From the NCBI GenBank assembly GCA_903813345.2, contig CAIIXF020000008.1:6954366-7018365 (forward strand): a DNA stretch of 64,000 bases, in the 5' to 3' direction. Under the pieces are notes generated by a model. The model ran no database searches. It saw only the letters and a list, made by a program, of their open reading frames with translations, and was not told the origin of the DNA. The stretch's first letter is position 1; every line of letters starts with the position of its first letter. A program made the translations under genes and the position numbers. This stretch comes from Owenia fusiformis. Its lineage: Eukaryota > Annelida > Polychaeta > Sabellida > Oweniidae. Shown here one piece after another: positions 24,401-33,769 of this stretch.

Positions 24401-27400
24401 CTTCGACCTGGAAAGTGGTTTGTTATGTTAAAACTTAAAATAATATCTAAACAAATCTGTTTAGTGTATAAAAACAATAAAAGTTAATATGTTTAATATC
24501 AAATATTATTAGACATATGAATATAACCTAAAATAAGAAATCTTGTTCTCGTATTCCATTTTAAAATTGGTTGAATGATTTTGGCACAGTAGAAATGATG
24601 GTCATGATTAAATATTATATGTAATATGCCCTGATGCTGTAACATCAATGGTCCTTTATAATCAGGTATGACTGAAATACTGGACAAGATCTTATAAGGT
24701 TACAGTTTCCATATAACGTATGTTCCATATTACTACCCCAAATCTCCATTGTGTAAGTTTATGAGTCATTATCCCTCATAGTTTATTATGGCAAATGCCT
24801 ATCCTTGTCTAGAATATGTCATTTTATCAATTTTATAAACAAGTATACAATTACACGCCCCCCCCCCCCTCCCACACCAAAACTCCATTTTCTTTATCAA
24901 ATCTTTCTACCTCTATCTGTTATGATTCTCTGTCAGGCTTCCCCAATTTTCCATACTGTCAAGTAAACATCTAAATAGGATAGTTCTGGCTATTGCTGTT
25001 GTTTTGAAATGTTGACTTTTCTTGGGGAAATATTGTTTCAATTCTGACAGAAGTTTTTAGCCAATATCATTCAATTTATCAATATCCAAATGCAGGGTTT
25101 CAGAAAGTATGCATTTTGTTTGTGCCTGTATTTTCATCATGTGTACTTATTAAGACAGCTATATTTAAATGTAAATACATTAAAACATGATACGTATAAT
25201 CTTTTGACAATTTCTTCAGTAAAGTGGCCATTTTGAGAAATGATATATAGCTTGTACCTTTGTTTGATGCTCAACAAGATGTTCGACTGGATTTGCCTTT
25301 GTCTAATTCATATATATACCAAATACGAGAATCAGAATCTTATTCTACAAAACGGGTGTTCATGGAAGTAGCACTAATTATTGCATCATTGCTATAAATC
25401 GTGTGATTTGATTGGCTAATGCAGATCCATGTGACTAAAAATACCAGCGTATTTCACAGCTCACTGAATTATTTAAAAGACGTATTGTCCAGCGTATTGC
25501 CCGCCTGGGGATTCTGACAACTGCACTTTCAATGATTTTTGCAACATGTATTACCATCGCCCTACGTGCTGCGGGCAATACATATTGCAAAAATCATTGA
25601 AAGATGAACAGGTATTGCCCTCCATAGAATGAAATATTTGCTTAACATTTCTTACTGTTTCGGGCTTAATATCAATTTTGTTATAAACTGAACAAAGCGG
25701 CACCTTTAACATGCAGCTAATTCTCCCATCTAACCAAGAGAGCCTCTTTTAATATATCGAAATTTAAAAATTGCTTCTCTGATTCAATTTGTTCAATCAA
25801 ATCTAAAATGGTAATACCTTTTTACTGCTTCGAACTTCCTTATATTTTATACCATTGGGGTAGGAGGTTTGTCTCTTTCAATTAATGCTTTCACCAGAAA
25901 CATGGATATCACTAATTTTGATTCATATTTAAAATGGTGTGCATGAATAGACATGTGTATTTTATACCAAATAGAGACACTTCCCTGGAGAGTTCTAAAT
26001 CTCTATATGTTAACAGCCTAGTTCCCACATCCCTTGTTGACTTTGCTTCCATATTTCCTGTGAAGCCGTGGAACAGTTCTCATGTTCTTCACAATTTTCC
26101 ATTTTAATGTAACTCAATGAATAAGGCCAATTCATATCACTGGCTTCCCTAGGTTATTTGAATTCCTTGCAATTTTTAAATCAGTAATAAAGAATAATGG
26201 GTTAAATTATCAAATAATGAAAAAGTTGCAAATTATGAGATTTGTTATATAGCTTCGAAATCTTGCTGAAGTGTAGTATAACTATAGGTTAACAGGCTAA
26301 ATTCTCATTGAGATAATTTTAAAGAATCTTAAACATTGACTTATTGTTTCAGTGGTCCTATTAAAGTTCATGTGTACACAATCTGAACAACATCCAGTTT
26401 CAAACACTTCTGATTATCATCAAGTTTCAAACACAATCTGAACATCATCAAATTCAATGCAAATGCAGTTTTACTTTAATCCAACAGAACAAATATGGTA
26501 AATCAATAGACTAAGTGACACATGTCAAGTCAATGGTAAATACTTGTATCTAGCCCAACTAGCACAAGTGCTGCCATCTACCGACTAGTATCAATCCATC
26601 TATCCATATACATAGCACCTAATGAGGTCACGACTTCAAGTAAAGCTTTTTCCCTTGTCTATGGTAAAAAATAAGTTAAACAGAAAAGTTAGTTTGACAC
26701 CATTGGTGATGCCCACCTTGTATGGTATAGGGATAAAAGGAAAGTTCATGATAACACTTACATAAAATATCTTAAGTATCTAATAATGATAATGAACATA
26801 TTACAATGTTACACAATGTTAGTAAATGATAATTAAATGTCAATTATTGTTACTGTAATATGTATTTTTTGCTTAATGCTGCAACAATTACACAAGTTCC
26901 AAAAAGTGCCACGCCCACTTTTCCCTAAAAGTAGTTGTGTGTGACTATATTTGATAGATATTATTGATTTATTGGAGCATTATATCAACTTTTTAGTGCT
27001 TTAGTGTGAATATATACATATTTATACAACTTTTGGCAAAGTTGCAGCCACAAAATCCAAACAAATTTGCAAATATTTCACTTTGAGGGCTAAGGGACAT
27101 ATTTTGGAGGAGGTCAAATTGAGAAGATTTTGAGATATAAATACTGTTTCCATGGTAACCATATAAGTTAGAGATTGGACATTTCTGGCACTGACTAACC
27201 ATGGTATGCTCTGCCTACTATAAAACTATGAATATATGACATGCATTAGTATTCTTTTTATCAGGTGGTATTAAAGTACCCCCAAGGTTTTCTTAGGGTG
27301 GGGGTATGAATTGGCCTGAGGGCCGTCTGCCACCCCTACATGAAGTCCAACTACCCAGAAAGTGCCTAGCATAATCATACAGACTGTTTGAAATATGTTG

Positions 27401-30400
27401 GAATGTGTGACCTTCCATGAAAAATGGAAGTTGCAATTATCAGAGTAGTCCACAGTCTAATCTTGTCTATTTGTCATCTCACACTCAAATCAGTAATTCG
27501 TGATAGAATACTTTGGTTAATGAAAACACAGGATGAATCCTGTGCTAAGGGCTGATGTGAAAAAGTGAGTCCACCCTAATGGGTATTGAACCCATGACCC
27601 CTCACTTTGGCTTTACATCAACTTGGTCCCGTAAAGTAATCAGCATTCAAATATACGTATATGTAATTCAACTACTTCTTTTGATATTTTTGATATGTTA
27701 TATATTGTCTCACCTGCATCAAGGACTCTAGTGACAACACTTGCATCAAATTCAGGCACATATCCCTGGAATATCTTACTGCCATCTGACATTGGCACTC
27801 CAGCGACTGCAATGCTATCCTTAATGGCTATTGTCTTACCATATAGTTTCCCATCTTTCGCTCCTTGAATGTCAGTTCTCCAAGCCCTAAAAACAGTAGT
27901 TCATTTGAAGACTGGAGTATATAGATTTCAATTTTTTCATGTTTTCTTTATTTCATGATAATAAAATTCAATGGATGATGAAACTTGAACTAGAAATGGG
28001 TGTGACAAGTAGAATGTATGATCTATAAGGAATGGACCAGGAAAAGACTGACAATGAATCTAATTAAATAGGTAGAGGGAAATCCATATGGTTGTCTTTA
28101 AGAAATGCACCTTGTTCTTTATTTTTAAAGATGTGTATTAAAAGTGTCAATTGTCATACCAAGCATTGTTTGGATTGTCCTGTTTTGTTGGACGATATCC
28201 AGGTGTTCTAGGGTACTTCACTTCTAGTGTAGGCTCTACTAACTCACTGACTCTTTGGTAGGCCTTCTGGGCACCTTTCGTGTGCTCTTAAATAAAGAGC
28301 AAGAACGTGTGACCAAAGAGTGCATTTCTGCAAGTAGTCATGAGTTATGAATCCATAAGGCTGTTGTCCTTTATGACATCATCATTTCATATGCGTTTTT
28401 CGACTTTGATAAATATATGCTCACTGAAATTAACCTATGGTTAAATAAAATTGACATTACAGTGAAACCTGTTAAGTGGAACACCTCTTTAAGGGGATCA
28501 CCTGGCAAAAGGTAGCAAAGGTGGTCTACTTTAGGTTTATTGTATATTAAAATTTCAAACACACTATATCCTTTATTTTAGTTTCCATTCACCATTCAAC
28601 CTTTCTATCGCACATATATCTGCAGCCTGGGGGTATTGACTGAACTGCATCCTGCTCTAGTAATTTAAAACTGGAATCATAACAGACACTTTGGAAATAA
28701 GTTCAAGAAGCCATCCATTTTAACTGCACTTGCCAATAGGAACATGTTGAACCAGCCCCTCTAATTTCCTTACTCACCCTGATGTTGCAATAAATCTTCA
28801 TCTGCAAGTTGAAAACCAAGATCCTTAGAGATTGTCCTAAGTTGATCCAAAGTGGGCAGCTTGATTGCTGGGCTTACATACAGTTCTTCAGACATGTTGT
28901 TGGGCTTATACTCCTTTGCACAGCTTAGAGAACTGATAAAAAATTGTTCACTTTATGGGAAAATATGTGACCTCATTAATCTTCTCTGAGTGTTTGTTAT
29001 TATACAAAGTTCATCAGATACTGGGAACAACATTGCACCAATTGAGAGATGTCAATTTTTTTTGACACATACTTTACAACTGACAGACATATTTATAAGT
29101 ACATGTTTTACATACCTAGCGAAGCATTTTTAATGTATGGAGTGCAATGGAGCCGTAGGTCGGCTTTATATTCCTGTATAGATGCAAATGTCTGTATGTC
29201 AGGTGCTTAGTATTTATGAGTTTTTTTTTATGAATAACCACACTTTCTTTTAACGGCCCAAATGCAGATAGAAAATACTTTGAATCTTACCGAATGTTTT
29301 AAATGTTTTGTTTCAATATATTATGTTGCTGATAAGATGGTATATACCACTGGATAGTAAAGTTAATGGAGAGTAAACTTTATTGTAGGATCTCAGTGGC
29401 GGATCCAGAAGCTAACAAGGGTTGGCCCAAATTTTGAGGCAGTAAAAATTTTCCACGCTTGCGCGGAAAAAGTTTTGGGCCCCTAAAACCAAAATTCTGA
29501 AAATCTGAGGCCTATTTTTTGAAAATTTGGCCTTGCCAAAAAGGCCCATTTTTGAGGCCCTACAAAATTTCTGGGTCTAAGGATGCTTTGGGGCTCTTAA
29601 AATTTTTTCTGGCACCACAAAAGGCCCCATGCCCACCACCCACCCCCCAGATCCACCACTGCATCTTCAGACTTGATAATTTAAGTAAACTAACCAGTTA
29701 AAGGTAAATAGTATAGTTTGCATGGAATCCATTCAAAATCAAAAAATAGTGGTGATAAGCTTATTTTGAAACATTGTATGTTGCAGATATGGTACTGGGA
29801 CCCTGACTGATGTCTTCCTTGACCGGGTCTTCCAGGAGTGTCTCACATATGATGGTGAAATGGTAAGTGATACTTAAAAAGACCAAATAATACTAAAAAA
29901 GGCTGATTCAGAATTAATTTGCATGCCTTTAAATTTGCCATCCTAATATATATATAATAGGATTTATTTGTGCTGATGCCCTTTTCAAGTCAAACGTACA
30001 TCCAACATACAATTTTCATTAACAGTAAAAATAGCAATAAATGATATAGAGAAATTTTGTAACAGTCCTACATTTTCTAGTGGTGACCTCCATGTAGTGA
30101 GTCCTACCTTGACCAATCTTACAATCCTTCTCAGACTTAAAGGCAGAATCTGATCTATAAGGGGTGACAAAATTACAAGCAACATGTATAATTGACCTAT
30201 CAATCTATTCCTTATAATATCAAATACAATATCTCCCAAAAGATTCACAATTATAAACTGGTGAAGTTATTAATGATTCAAAGTGCAAAAATGAGTGAAA
30301 ATGTTTATTAAATTCTTCCAAATAATATTTGATTTGATTCTTATAGAAAAATAATACATTATTGTAAAAATCGTTGGTTTTCCTGGAATAAAGTATGCAC

Positions 30401-31784
30401 TTTTGTGATTTTTAAAAAATACACATGACAAGGAATGACATGAGCCAAAAATATTCAAAAATTGAAAAAAAAATTTGTTTGGCCTGCTCGCTTTATCTGA
30501 TTCTCTCTTTAATTCTTCATTATTTCAGGAATATATAATCCTATCTTTACTTTGTTGTTCATTATTACAGGACTACAAGACCTACCTTGACTTTGTTCTG
30601 GCTCTTGAGAACAGGAAGGAGCCTCAGTCTCTACAGTATTTATTCAGACTATTGGATGTACAGAACCGTGGATACCTAAATGTCTTTGCCCTTAACTTCT
30701 TCTTTAGGGTAAGAACTCATATAGCATAACTTTTTGTGGACATGGTTGGCAGTGGGCATTCGGTGTCTGCAACAAATGGCAGGTGGTGACATTTTGCATG
30801 TTAATGCCTTGTTTAAATTGATGCTACTATGAAAAAGCACAAAAGGCAAATGTAAAAAATCTACCACTACACAATCCCCTATAAACCATATCAAGTAGAG
30901 CATTTAATTAATATATGAAGCAACAATTACTCCATAATAACCCATAAAATGTAATAAATGACCCAATTTAATAATTTCTAAATAGAATTGAAACCATATT
31001 AAACATTTTGCATTGTAAACATGTACATACTTTATGGTTCTCTTTGTTTAGGCGATACAAGAACAGATGAAGGTACATGGTCAGGAGCCTGTTTCATTTG
31101 AAGATGTGAAAGATGAGATATTTGATATGGTAAAACCTGCTGATCCGCTCAAGATCACACTGCAGGACCTAATAATAAGGTATGTCTTATTGTATAATAT
31201 TTTTCTAAATCAAATTGTATTTTTAGATTATTTAAAACACTTTAAAAATGTTCATGTTACCACCAAAAGTAGTGAAATATTGCTATAGACTCTACTTTTT
31301 TTCTGGACGATGTTTTGTGGTTGATGTTTGGTGGTCGGCATTCAGCATCTGTGGCAGGTGGTGACATTTTGCATATTAATGCCTTGTTATACAAGCTTTC
31401 ATTTGATGTCCAAATCATGTGTCCCAGATATGTAAACAGTATACTATGAATTATCCAAAACCATGATCCAACATGAAAAGAAGCAATGTCTAATACCTTT
31501 CCTTAGTTCTCACACCATTCAAGGTGCATTATCACAATACACAACCATAACGTCAAGGGCAAACACTACAAAATAAATCTCATCATGTTCCAAAGCATGA
31601 AAGTGATGATGTTTAGTTTTCATTGCTCGTTGAGTATTTTTATTTACTAAGATTTTTTTAATCAATTTTCAGTGGCCAGGGTGATACAGTAGTCAGCATC
31701 TTAATAGACCTAAATGGATTCTGGACCTATGAGAACAGGGAAGTTTTGGTAGCAGACACTAGTGATGGTGAAGCTGAAGTCTAG
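486..31784 (+). CDS. PPP2R3C: Protein phosphatase 2A regulatory subunit B'' gamma, multi-exon (5' end probably missing)
   Basis: This is the G5PR-type regulatory subunit that binds PP2A/PP5 phosphatases and carries EF-hand folds. Coding exons read in frame at 486-619, 1021-1070, 1347-1401, 1612-1724, 2032-2200, 17676-17864, 18172-18308, 29787-29862, 30571-30708, 31052-31179 and 31673-31784, each with GT donor and AG acceptor and compatible phases. Recognisable blocks include [50 protein letters not shown] followed by an EF-hand loop ([12 protein letters not shown]), and [12 protein letters not shown] near the C-terminus. The stop is TAG at 31782. An in-frame ATG at 464 could start translation, but TTTATTTCTAG just before 486 looks like an acceptor, so exon 1 is more likely upstream of the window. 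Introns 2201-17675 and 18309-29786 contain antisense genes. No frameshift is seen. Confidence 0.95.
3227..3455. repeat. Dispersed repeat, family copy 1
   Basis: This copy shares most of its length with 33770-33975, including three CACCCACCTGA/CACCCACTTGA boxes and the stretch AATTTTGGTCTGAATTGTGA. The termini are degenerate here. It is likely a small non-autonomous DNA transposon; the better-preserved copy has inverted ends. Confidence 0.7.
3978..5063. mobile_element. Tc1/mariner-type element with 315-bp terminal inverted repeats
   Basis: The ends CGAGGGGTGATTCAAAAG and CTTTTGAATCACCCCTCG are perfect complements, and the inverted arms run 3978-4292 and 4749-5063. TA flanks both ends (3976-3977, 5064-5065), the target duplication of the Tc1/mariner superfamily. 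The 456-bp core holds a fragment of a transposase DNA-binding domain. It is non-autonomous as it stands. It lies in a PPP2R3C intron, about 65 bp from the 3' end of the antisense GPCR gene. Confidence 0.92.
4371..4619 (+). pseudogene. Mariner transposase N-terminal helix-turn-helix remnant
   Basis: A short frame inside the inverted-repeat element reads ...[17 protein letters not shown]... then ...[17 protein letters not shown]. This is the pattern of the mariner N-terminal HTH: a helix with a length-of-life motif, then a recognition helix ending RWYKxFxxG. The DDE catalytic domain is absent, so it cannot transpose by itself. The family assignment rests on motif resemblance plus TA-flanked inverted repeats. 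Confidence 0.6.
5130..6392 (-). CDS. Intronless class A (rhodopsin-like) G-protein-coupled receptor, orphan
   Basis: This 420-residue single-exon protein has seven hydrophobic segments. Class A landmarks are N39 (helix 1), LAVSD with D67 (helix 2), C92 and C168 (expected extracellular disulfide) and W143 (helix 4). Helices 3, 6 and 7 deviate: the DRY position reads DSF (116-118), CWxP reads CYTP (353-356), and NPxxY reads NVFVY (391-395). The third intracellular loop is long, roughly residues 206-335, and rich in polar residues. N-terminal NDT is a possible glycosylation site and there is no signal peptide. The chosen start is the ATG at 6392; a TTG two codons upstream is not credible. The gene lies antisense inside a PPP2R3C intron. 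The ligand is unknown; an invertebrate amine/adenosine-like expansion is possible. Confidence 0.88.
   Translation of the reverse strand: MDSNNNFSRYNDTETQVSDRKIGFILIQIAIGFTIVALNSLVVISIVRYKKLQSISHIFCGHLAVSDIVFGGLLVLRAFLEVFELLDQKTPCLVVLVMVVISGGVTMTGVFLLWIDSFLMTKRALVKEPFSKRTAFLLIILTWIIWILYVCSFLFFLNDDPDEVQVGCLVSNGFINRYHLMGLSIVVFLHLIILITLQCSTFFMLSQHIRHLTRQGLIPSEPKVFHIRIKQNKVSPSNKTLKIIQHCPTENPLDPRPGCSNQFGYMDRQQQQDSRFLTVRNNFDQRGEKHLRYMKSKSDKYAESIEQGIDSLAESAIEIELHPNTYYSYLQWTKRMSRFAKLISLVLLSFIACYTPFFVCLFLYSLHPGRYISGQVNYITSNILVLNSITNVFVYLIKSKDYRKAFKHILTCKKGAVPTG
7350..7799. mobile_element. hAT-type MITE with 8-bp target duplication
   Basis: The termini TAGTGTTGTCGCGAT and ATCGCGACAACACTA are exact inverted repeats. 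The 8 bp GCGATTAC occurs immediately outside both ends (7342-7349 and 7800-7807), the hallmark of hAT transposition. Subterminal zones are dense in ATCGATG/CATCGCG palindromes, which may be transposase binding sites. No coding capacity is seen. It is nested inside the older Tc1/mariner element. Confidence 0.92.
8115..8315 (-). pseudogene. Tc1/mariner transposase fragment (third catalytic Asp region)
   Basis: The minus-strand frame contains [17 protein letters not shown], resembling the W-P-x-S/T-x-D-x-N-P-x-D-Y-x-W block at the last catalytic aspartate of mariner-type DDE transposases. The rest of the enzyme is missing. It lies inside the TA-flanked element 6972-8693. Confidence 0.65.
9545..9765. 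repeat. Dispersed GGATC(T/C)GG repeat, degraded copy
   Basis: It shares an opening GGATCTGGAA..CCAACAAGGG, GCGCGGAAAAA and several GGCCC-containing stretches with the better-defined copy at 29394-29661. The termini are eroded here. Confidence 0.55.
10655..10800. repeat. Compound palindrome built from a TTGGCCAAGG/AATATCATATT motif
   Basis: The motif ATATCATATT followed by (T/G)GACCAAGG or its complement recurs five to six times in alternating orientation. The whole block can fold back on itself. It is probably a small MITE or a locally rearranged palindrome. Confidence 0.7.
12550..12675. repeat. 126-bp direct repeat, left copy
   Basis: It is identical base for base to 16277-16402 and more GC-rich than the surrounding intron. 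It lies at the 3' end of the retrotransposon in element orientation. Confidence 0.95.
12757..16146 (-). CDS. Retrotransposon polyprotein: C2HC finger, reverse transcriptase, CCHC knuckle, PD-(D/E)XK endonuclease; one internal TAG
   Basis: The first segment (303 residues from ATG at 16146) has a zinc finger with C50, C53, H66 and C72, then a long basic, coiled-coil-like region. It ends at TAG (15235-15237), and the same frame continues uninterrupted to TAG at 12757, so the protein is broken by a single stop codon. The second segment shows reverse-transcriptase motifs [13 protein letters not shown] (motif A Asp), GIMAGCSVS (motif B) and FMDD (motif C), followed by a C-x2-C-x8-H-x4-C knuckle starting CSLCK. 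The C-terminal endonuclease has RPDIVI and VELTVPWE, the PD..E motif of R2-type enzymes. Apart from the TAG all catalytic residues look intact. The protein would nick target DNA and prime reverse transcription there. Confidence 0.9.
16277..16402. repeat. 126-bp direct repeat, right copy
   Basis: It is identical to 12550-12675. It lies at the 5' end of the retrotransposon in element orientation, about 130 bp upstream of its ATG. Confidence 0.95.
17246..17702 (+). repeat. Tandem copies of the PPP2R3C exon acceptor and exon start
   Basis: Degenerate 85-97-bp units precede the authentic exon at 17676. Each contains an ATTTATGATT(T/A/C)..AG acceptor, then a copy of the exon start (GAxCT(A/T)(G/A)AAAAC..ATACTAGAGTTGATCCC) and a CTTGATGGACTT block that also belongs to the exon. 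Pseudo-acceptors fall at 17493 and 17590; a partial older copy is at 17246-17280. The first full copy still reads [17 protein letters not shown] before a stop; the second has an early TAA. The authentic exon is the last copy. Confidence 0.9.
18621..18626 (-). promoter_or_regulatory. Possible poly(A) signal of the amidase gene
   Basis: AATAAA on the minus strand, about 200 nt past the amidase stop codon. Confidence 0.4.
18828..28895 (-). CDS. Amidase-signature hydrolase, nested in a PPP2R3C intron; frameshift in exon 8
   Basis: This is a GatA/FAAH-superfamily amidase, which hydrolyses an amide bond with a Lys-cisSer-Ser triad. Exons read at 28778-28895, 28160-28286, 27714-27886, 22784-22920, 20487-20759, 20138-20294, 19897-19953, 19412-19689 and 18828-19019, with matching phases up to exon 8. 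Visible residues are the Lys in KTIAIKDS, the Ser-rich loop [10 protein letters not shown] and the nucleophile Ser in [13 protein letters not shown]. The C-terminal exon has [20 protein letters not shown]. Within exon 8 the frame changes near 19600: RPHDLPFT reads in one frame and [11 protein letters not shown] in another, as if one base were missing. The phase between exon 8 and the last exon also does not match, so a short exon is probably unrecognised. The gene could be real with a sequence error, or a recent pseudogene. The substrate is unknown. Confidence 0.85.
19195..19293 (-). repeat. tRNA-like sequence, probably a SINE head
   Basis: The minus strand has an A-box-like TGGCCGAGAGG (19272-19282) and a B-box-like GTTCGAGAC (19205-19213) at tRNA spacing, with partially complementary GGAG/CTCC ends. 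The anticodon arm does not fold convincingly, so a tRNA-derived SINE or pseudogene is likelier than a working tRNA. It lies in an amidase intron. Confidence 0.55.
20880..21055. repeat. Short inverted-repeat element
   Basis: The ends GCAGGCTAGTAGCCAGG and CTGACTACGGGCCTG are imperfect inverted repeats enclosing complementary GGGGGGTTC/GAACCCCCC-type tracts. It is consistent with a small MITE inside an amidase intron. Confidence 0.5.
21396..22402. mobile_element. Foldback element flanked by TTAA, arms of about 440 bp
   Basis: Outer ends GGCGACGCTATATT and AATATAGCGTCGCC are perfect complements, and the inverted identity continues inward for roughly 440 bp with few mismatches. TTAA occurs at both borders (21392-21395 and 22403-22406), the target duplication of piggyBac-type elements. 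There is no transposase. The element lies in the amidase intron between exons 4 and 5. Confidence 0.88.
22961..27457. mobile_element. Giant foldback element, about 4.5 kb with 720-bp inverted arms
   Basis: The left arm (22961 to about 23690) and right arm (about 26745 to 27457) are inverted copies. The ends GACTGCGGACTA and TAGTCCACAGTC are both bordered by TA. The 3-kb interior is AT-rich with no recognisable protein. The arms include conserved GGTTACCATGGAAACAGTAT and GGGCGTGGCACTTTTTGG blocks. It occupies most of an amidase intron. It may be a non-autonomous transposon or a rearranged inverted duplication. Confidence 0.82.
25526..25603. repeat. Near-perfect 27-bp stem hairpin with 24-nt loop
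   Basis: The arms CTTTCAATGATTTTTGCAA.. and ..TTGCAAAAATCATTGAAAG differ at one position. It lies inside the giant foldback element. It resembles a pre-miRNA in size, but a transposon palindrome is likelier. Confidence 0.7.
28463..28520. repeat. Pogo/Tigger-like terminal fragment
   Basis: CAGTGAAACCTGTTAAGTGG matches the style of Tigger/pogo element ends. No opposing end was found nearby. It is an amidase intron insertion. Confidence 0.4.
29394..29661. mobile_element. Small MITE with CAGTGGCGGATC ends
   Basis: The ends CAGTGGCGGATCCAG and CCAGATCCACCACTG are imperfect inverted repeats enclosing about 240 bp rich in GGCCCA/TGGGCC words. A degraded relative is at 9545-9765. There is no coding capacity. 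It lies in the PPP2R3C intron upstream of the 29787 exon. Confidence 0.72.
30728..30816. repeat. Short dispersed repeat, copy A
   Basis: It shares GGCAGGTGGTGACATTTTGC, TTTTTGTGGAC and AATGCCTTGTT with copies at 31297-31387 and 53040-53110. Confidence 0.6.
31297..31387. repeat. Short dispersed repeat, copy B
   Basis: This is the same family as 30728-30816, in the next PPP2R3C intron. It shares GGCAGGTGGTGACATTTTGC followed by ATTAATGCCTTGTT. Confidence 0.6.
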
Positions 31785-32150
31785 AAAAAATTATCACTGT
31801 AGTTAACAGTGAGTATGTGACAGGTGTGAATGTCTTCTAGACTGAACAGAGCAGATAAGTCTAGGTAGTGGACACCACTTTAAGTGGAGGCAAAAGTCTA
31901 GAACATTTAACAAAAGTTAGAAGTGAAATTAATTACTTGATTTTATGATAGATCTTGAAAGATTCTGGATTAAACGGGACAGATAGATTTTGGTAGCTGA
32001 CACAACTTCATGTATGTGGAAGTAGAAGTCTAGAACATTATGCAAAAGTTGATAATGATTCATGATAGATCCCTATGGATTCTGAACTAAACAGAACAGA
32101 TAGTGGACACCCATAATATAGAGGCTGTCCGAAACATTTACTCTCGTAAG
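31695..32150 (+). repeat. Decayed tandem copies of the PPP2R3C last coding exon
   Basis: The exon segment TAGACCTAAATGGATTCTGG through GAAGTCTAGAA recurs downstream of the stop, each copy diverged. Related blocks start near 31830, 31945 and 32063, with GATTCTG(G/A)A..AACAG..CAGATA..TAGTGGACAC and GAAGTCTAGAACATT landmarks. The period is about 110-120 bp. Unlike the other exon-derived arrays, the copies lie 3' of the authentic sequence, in the presumed 3' UTR. Confidence 0.75.
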
Positions 32151-32272
32151 AGTAAAGAATGATTATATCATAAATATTGATAGACTCCTGACAGCGGGAA
32201 AGTCTCATGGAAAAAGCACAAATGTAATTGATATGGAATCAGATGTCTGGAATATTGAAGACAATGATCAGT

Positions 32273-32541
32273 CATATTAGGTTTAATCTCAACTATATAG
32301 TACTATATTATATATGACATAAAGTACATGTATGTATGATGTTTTGACATCTAACAAGTATTTGTTATATTGGTGTGGCAAGCATGTTATGGACGCTACC
32401 ATATTAGGTTTAATCACAACTGTATTGTACTATATTATATATGACATATAGTATGAATGATGTTTTGACATCTAACAAGTATTTGTTATATTGGTGTGAC
32501 AAGCATGTTATGGACGCTACCATATTAGGTTTAATCACAAC
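32273..32541 (+). repeat. Tandem duplication, unit about 121-127 bp, 2.2 copies
   Basis: CATATTAGGTTTAATC starts at 32273, 32400 and 32521. The units end GGACGCTAC and are nearly identical. It lies immediately downstream of the PPP2R3C terminal array. Confidence 0.9.
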
Positions 32542-33769
32542 AGGATGTAAGGAACTAATTAGCTGGAGATCTAGAAAATCTATATGTCTCAAGTGAAATA
32601 CCCATCCTTTCCAATAGTATTGTTTGGCTTGTTTAAAAGAGAGCTTCATCTACATTGTAATGTGCTATGACCCATAGGATATGAAATGTCTCAATTAGTT
32701 GCAACAATTGACAGTTGTTATACATGAATATCTGGTGTGTATTCCTATCCTGTAGTATCCTAAGCTATGAACATGCTGTTGTTGTAAATATGGAAATTGC
32801 AGAAGAATACAAAAAGGTAACATCAATTGTATCAGTACTTATTTGAATTTAGAAAATTACTAAAAAAATGTAATCATGAACCAACATTTTCAAAAGCACA
32901 ATGTTTGATCAATGAAAAACCCCAAACCCTAAAAATTATATGAAAACCCCGCAGTATGCAGTCAGTTTTATGTTCTTGAAATGCTGTTCCTTCTAATCTA
33001 CATGTACAATTTCTACTTTCTGGTCATTTTGTGCATTATTTTGTTATCGCAACATGCTTTCACAGGACTCTACAAGAGATATTTAAATTGTGTGGGTTTA
33101 TATTCAGTAGAAATTCTGTAGCAATAATTCATTTGATTCTTCATACATTTAACATAATAATAATCATGGCCTACTAGGATGATGGCCTATTATGGCTAGT
33201 CGATAGCTTATACACGGCTTAAGTTCATTTAGATGTTGATGTTCCACTATAGCCCAAAATATCTCATAGAAAATCCTGTTTCATGTATTTTTTATTTCAG
33301 CTTTCTACTGCAAACAACATGTATATAAATAGAGGATGTTCTTTTTATTCCATAGTTAAAGTCATCATCAGAATTGTCGGAAATTAAGTCATTTAATTCG
33401 AATTTTCCAAACGATCCGGCGATGTTGACACTTAGCCTCGTTTTGAGTCTGAAGTAGCAAAAATCCATTAACCATCGCATACGACGTCGTATGTCATGGC
33501 TAAAAAACCGTATGCTATGGTTAAGTGAAAATTTGTCAAAAATATCATTTTACCACTGATTACAAAAATACCGTTTTTATTTTCACATGTTATCCAATGA
33601 ATATCATGCTAACTATGGAATAATATACGGTATTGTATAATAAATGTATAATAAATGTACATAATTATTTCATAATGTAAAATGTTTAGTTTATTTTTTT
33701 TAAATATACATTGTCTTCATGATGATACATGAATTATTTGATTACGCTAAAATTCAATATATATTGTCA
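32542..33769. other. Intergenic, no gene recognised
   Basis: AT-rich spacer between convergent PPP2R3C and GPX. No convincing coding or RNA feature was found. Confidence 0.6.

Noticed and set aside
27545-27640. tRNA-like minus-strand sequence with B-box-like GGTTCAATACC
   Set aside because: No convincing A box, acceptor stem or anticodon arm. At best a tRNA-derived SINE fragment.
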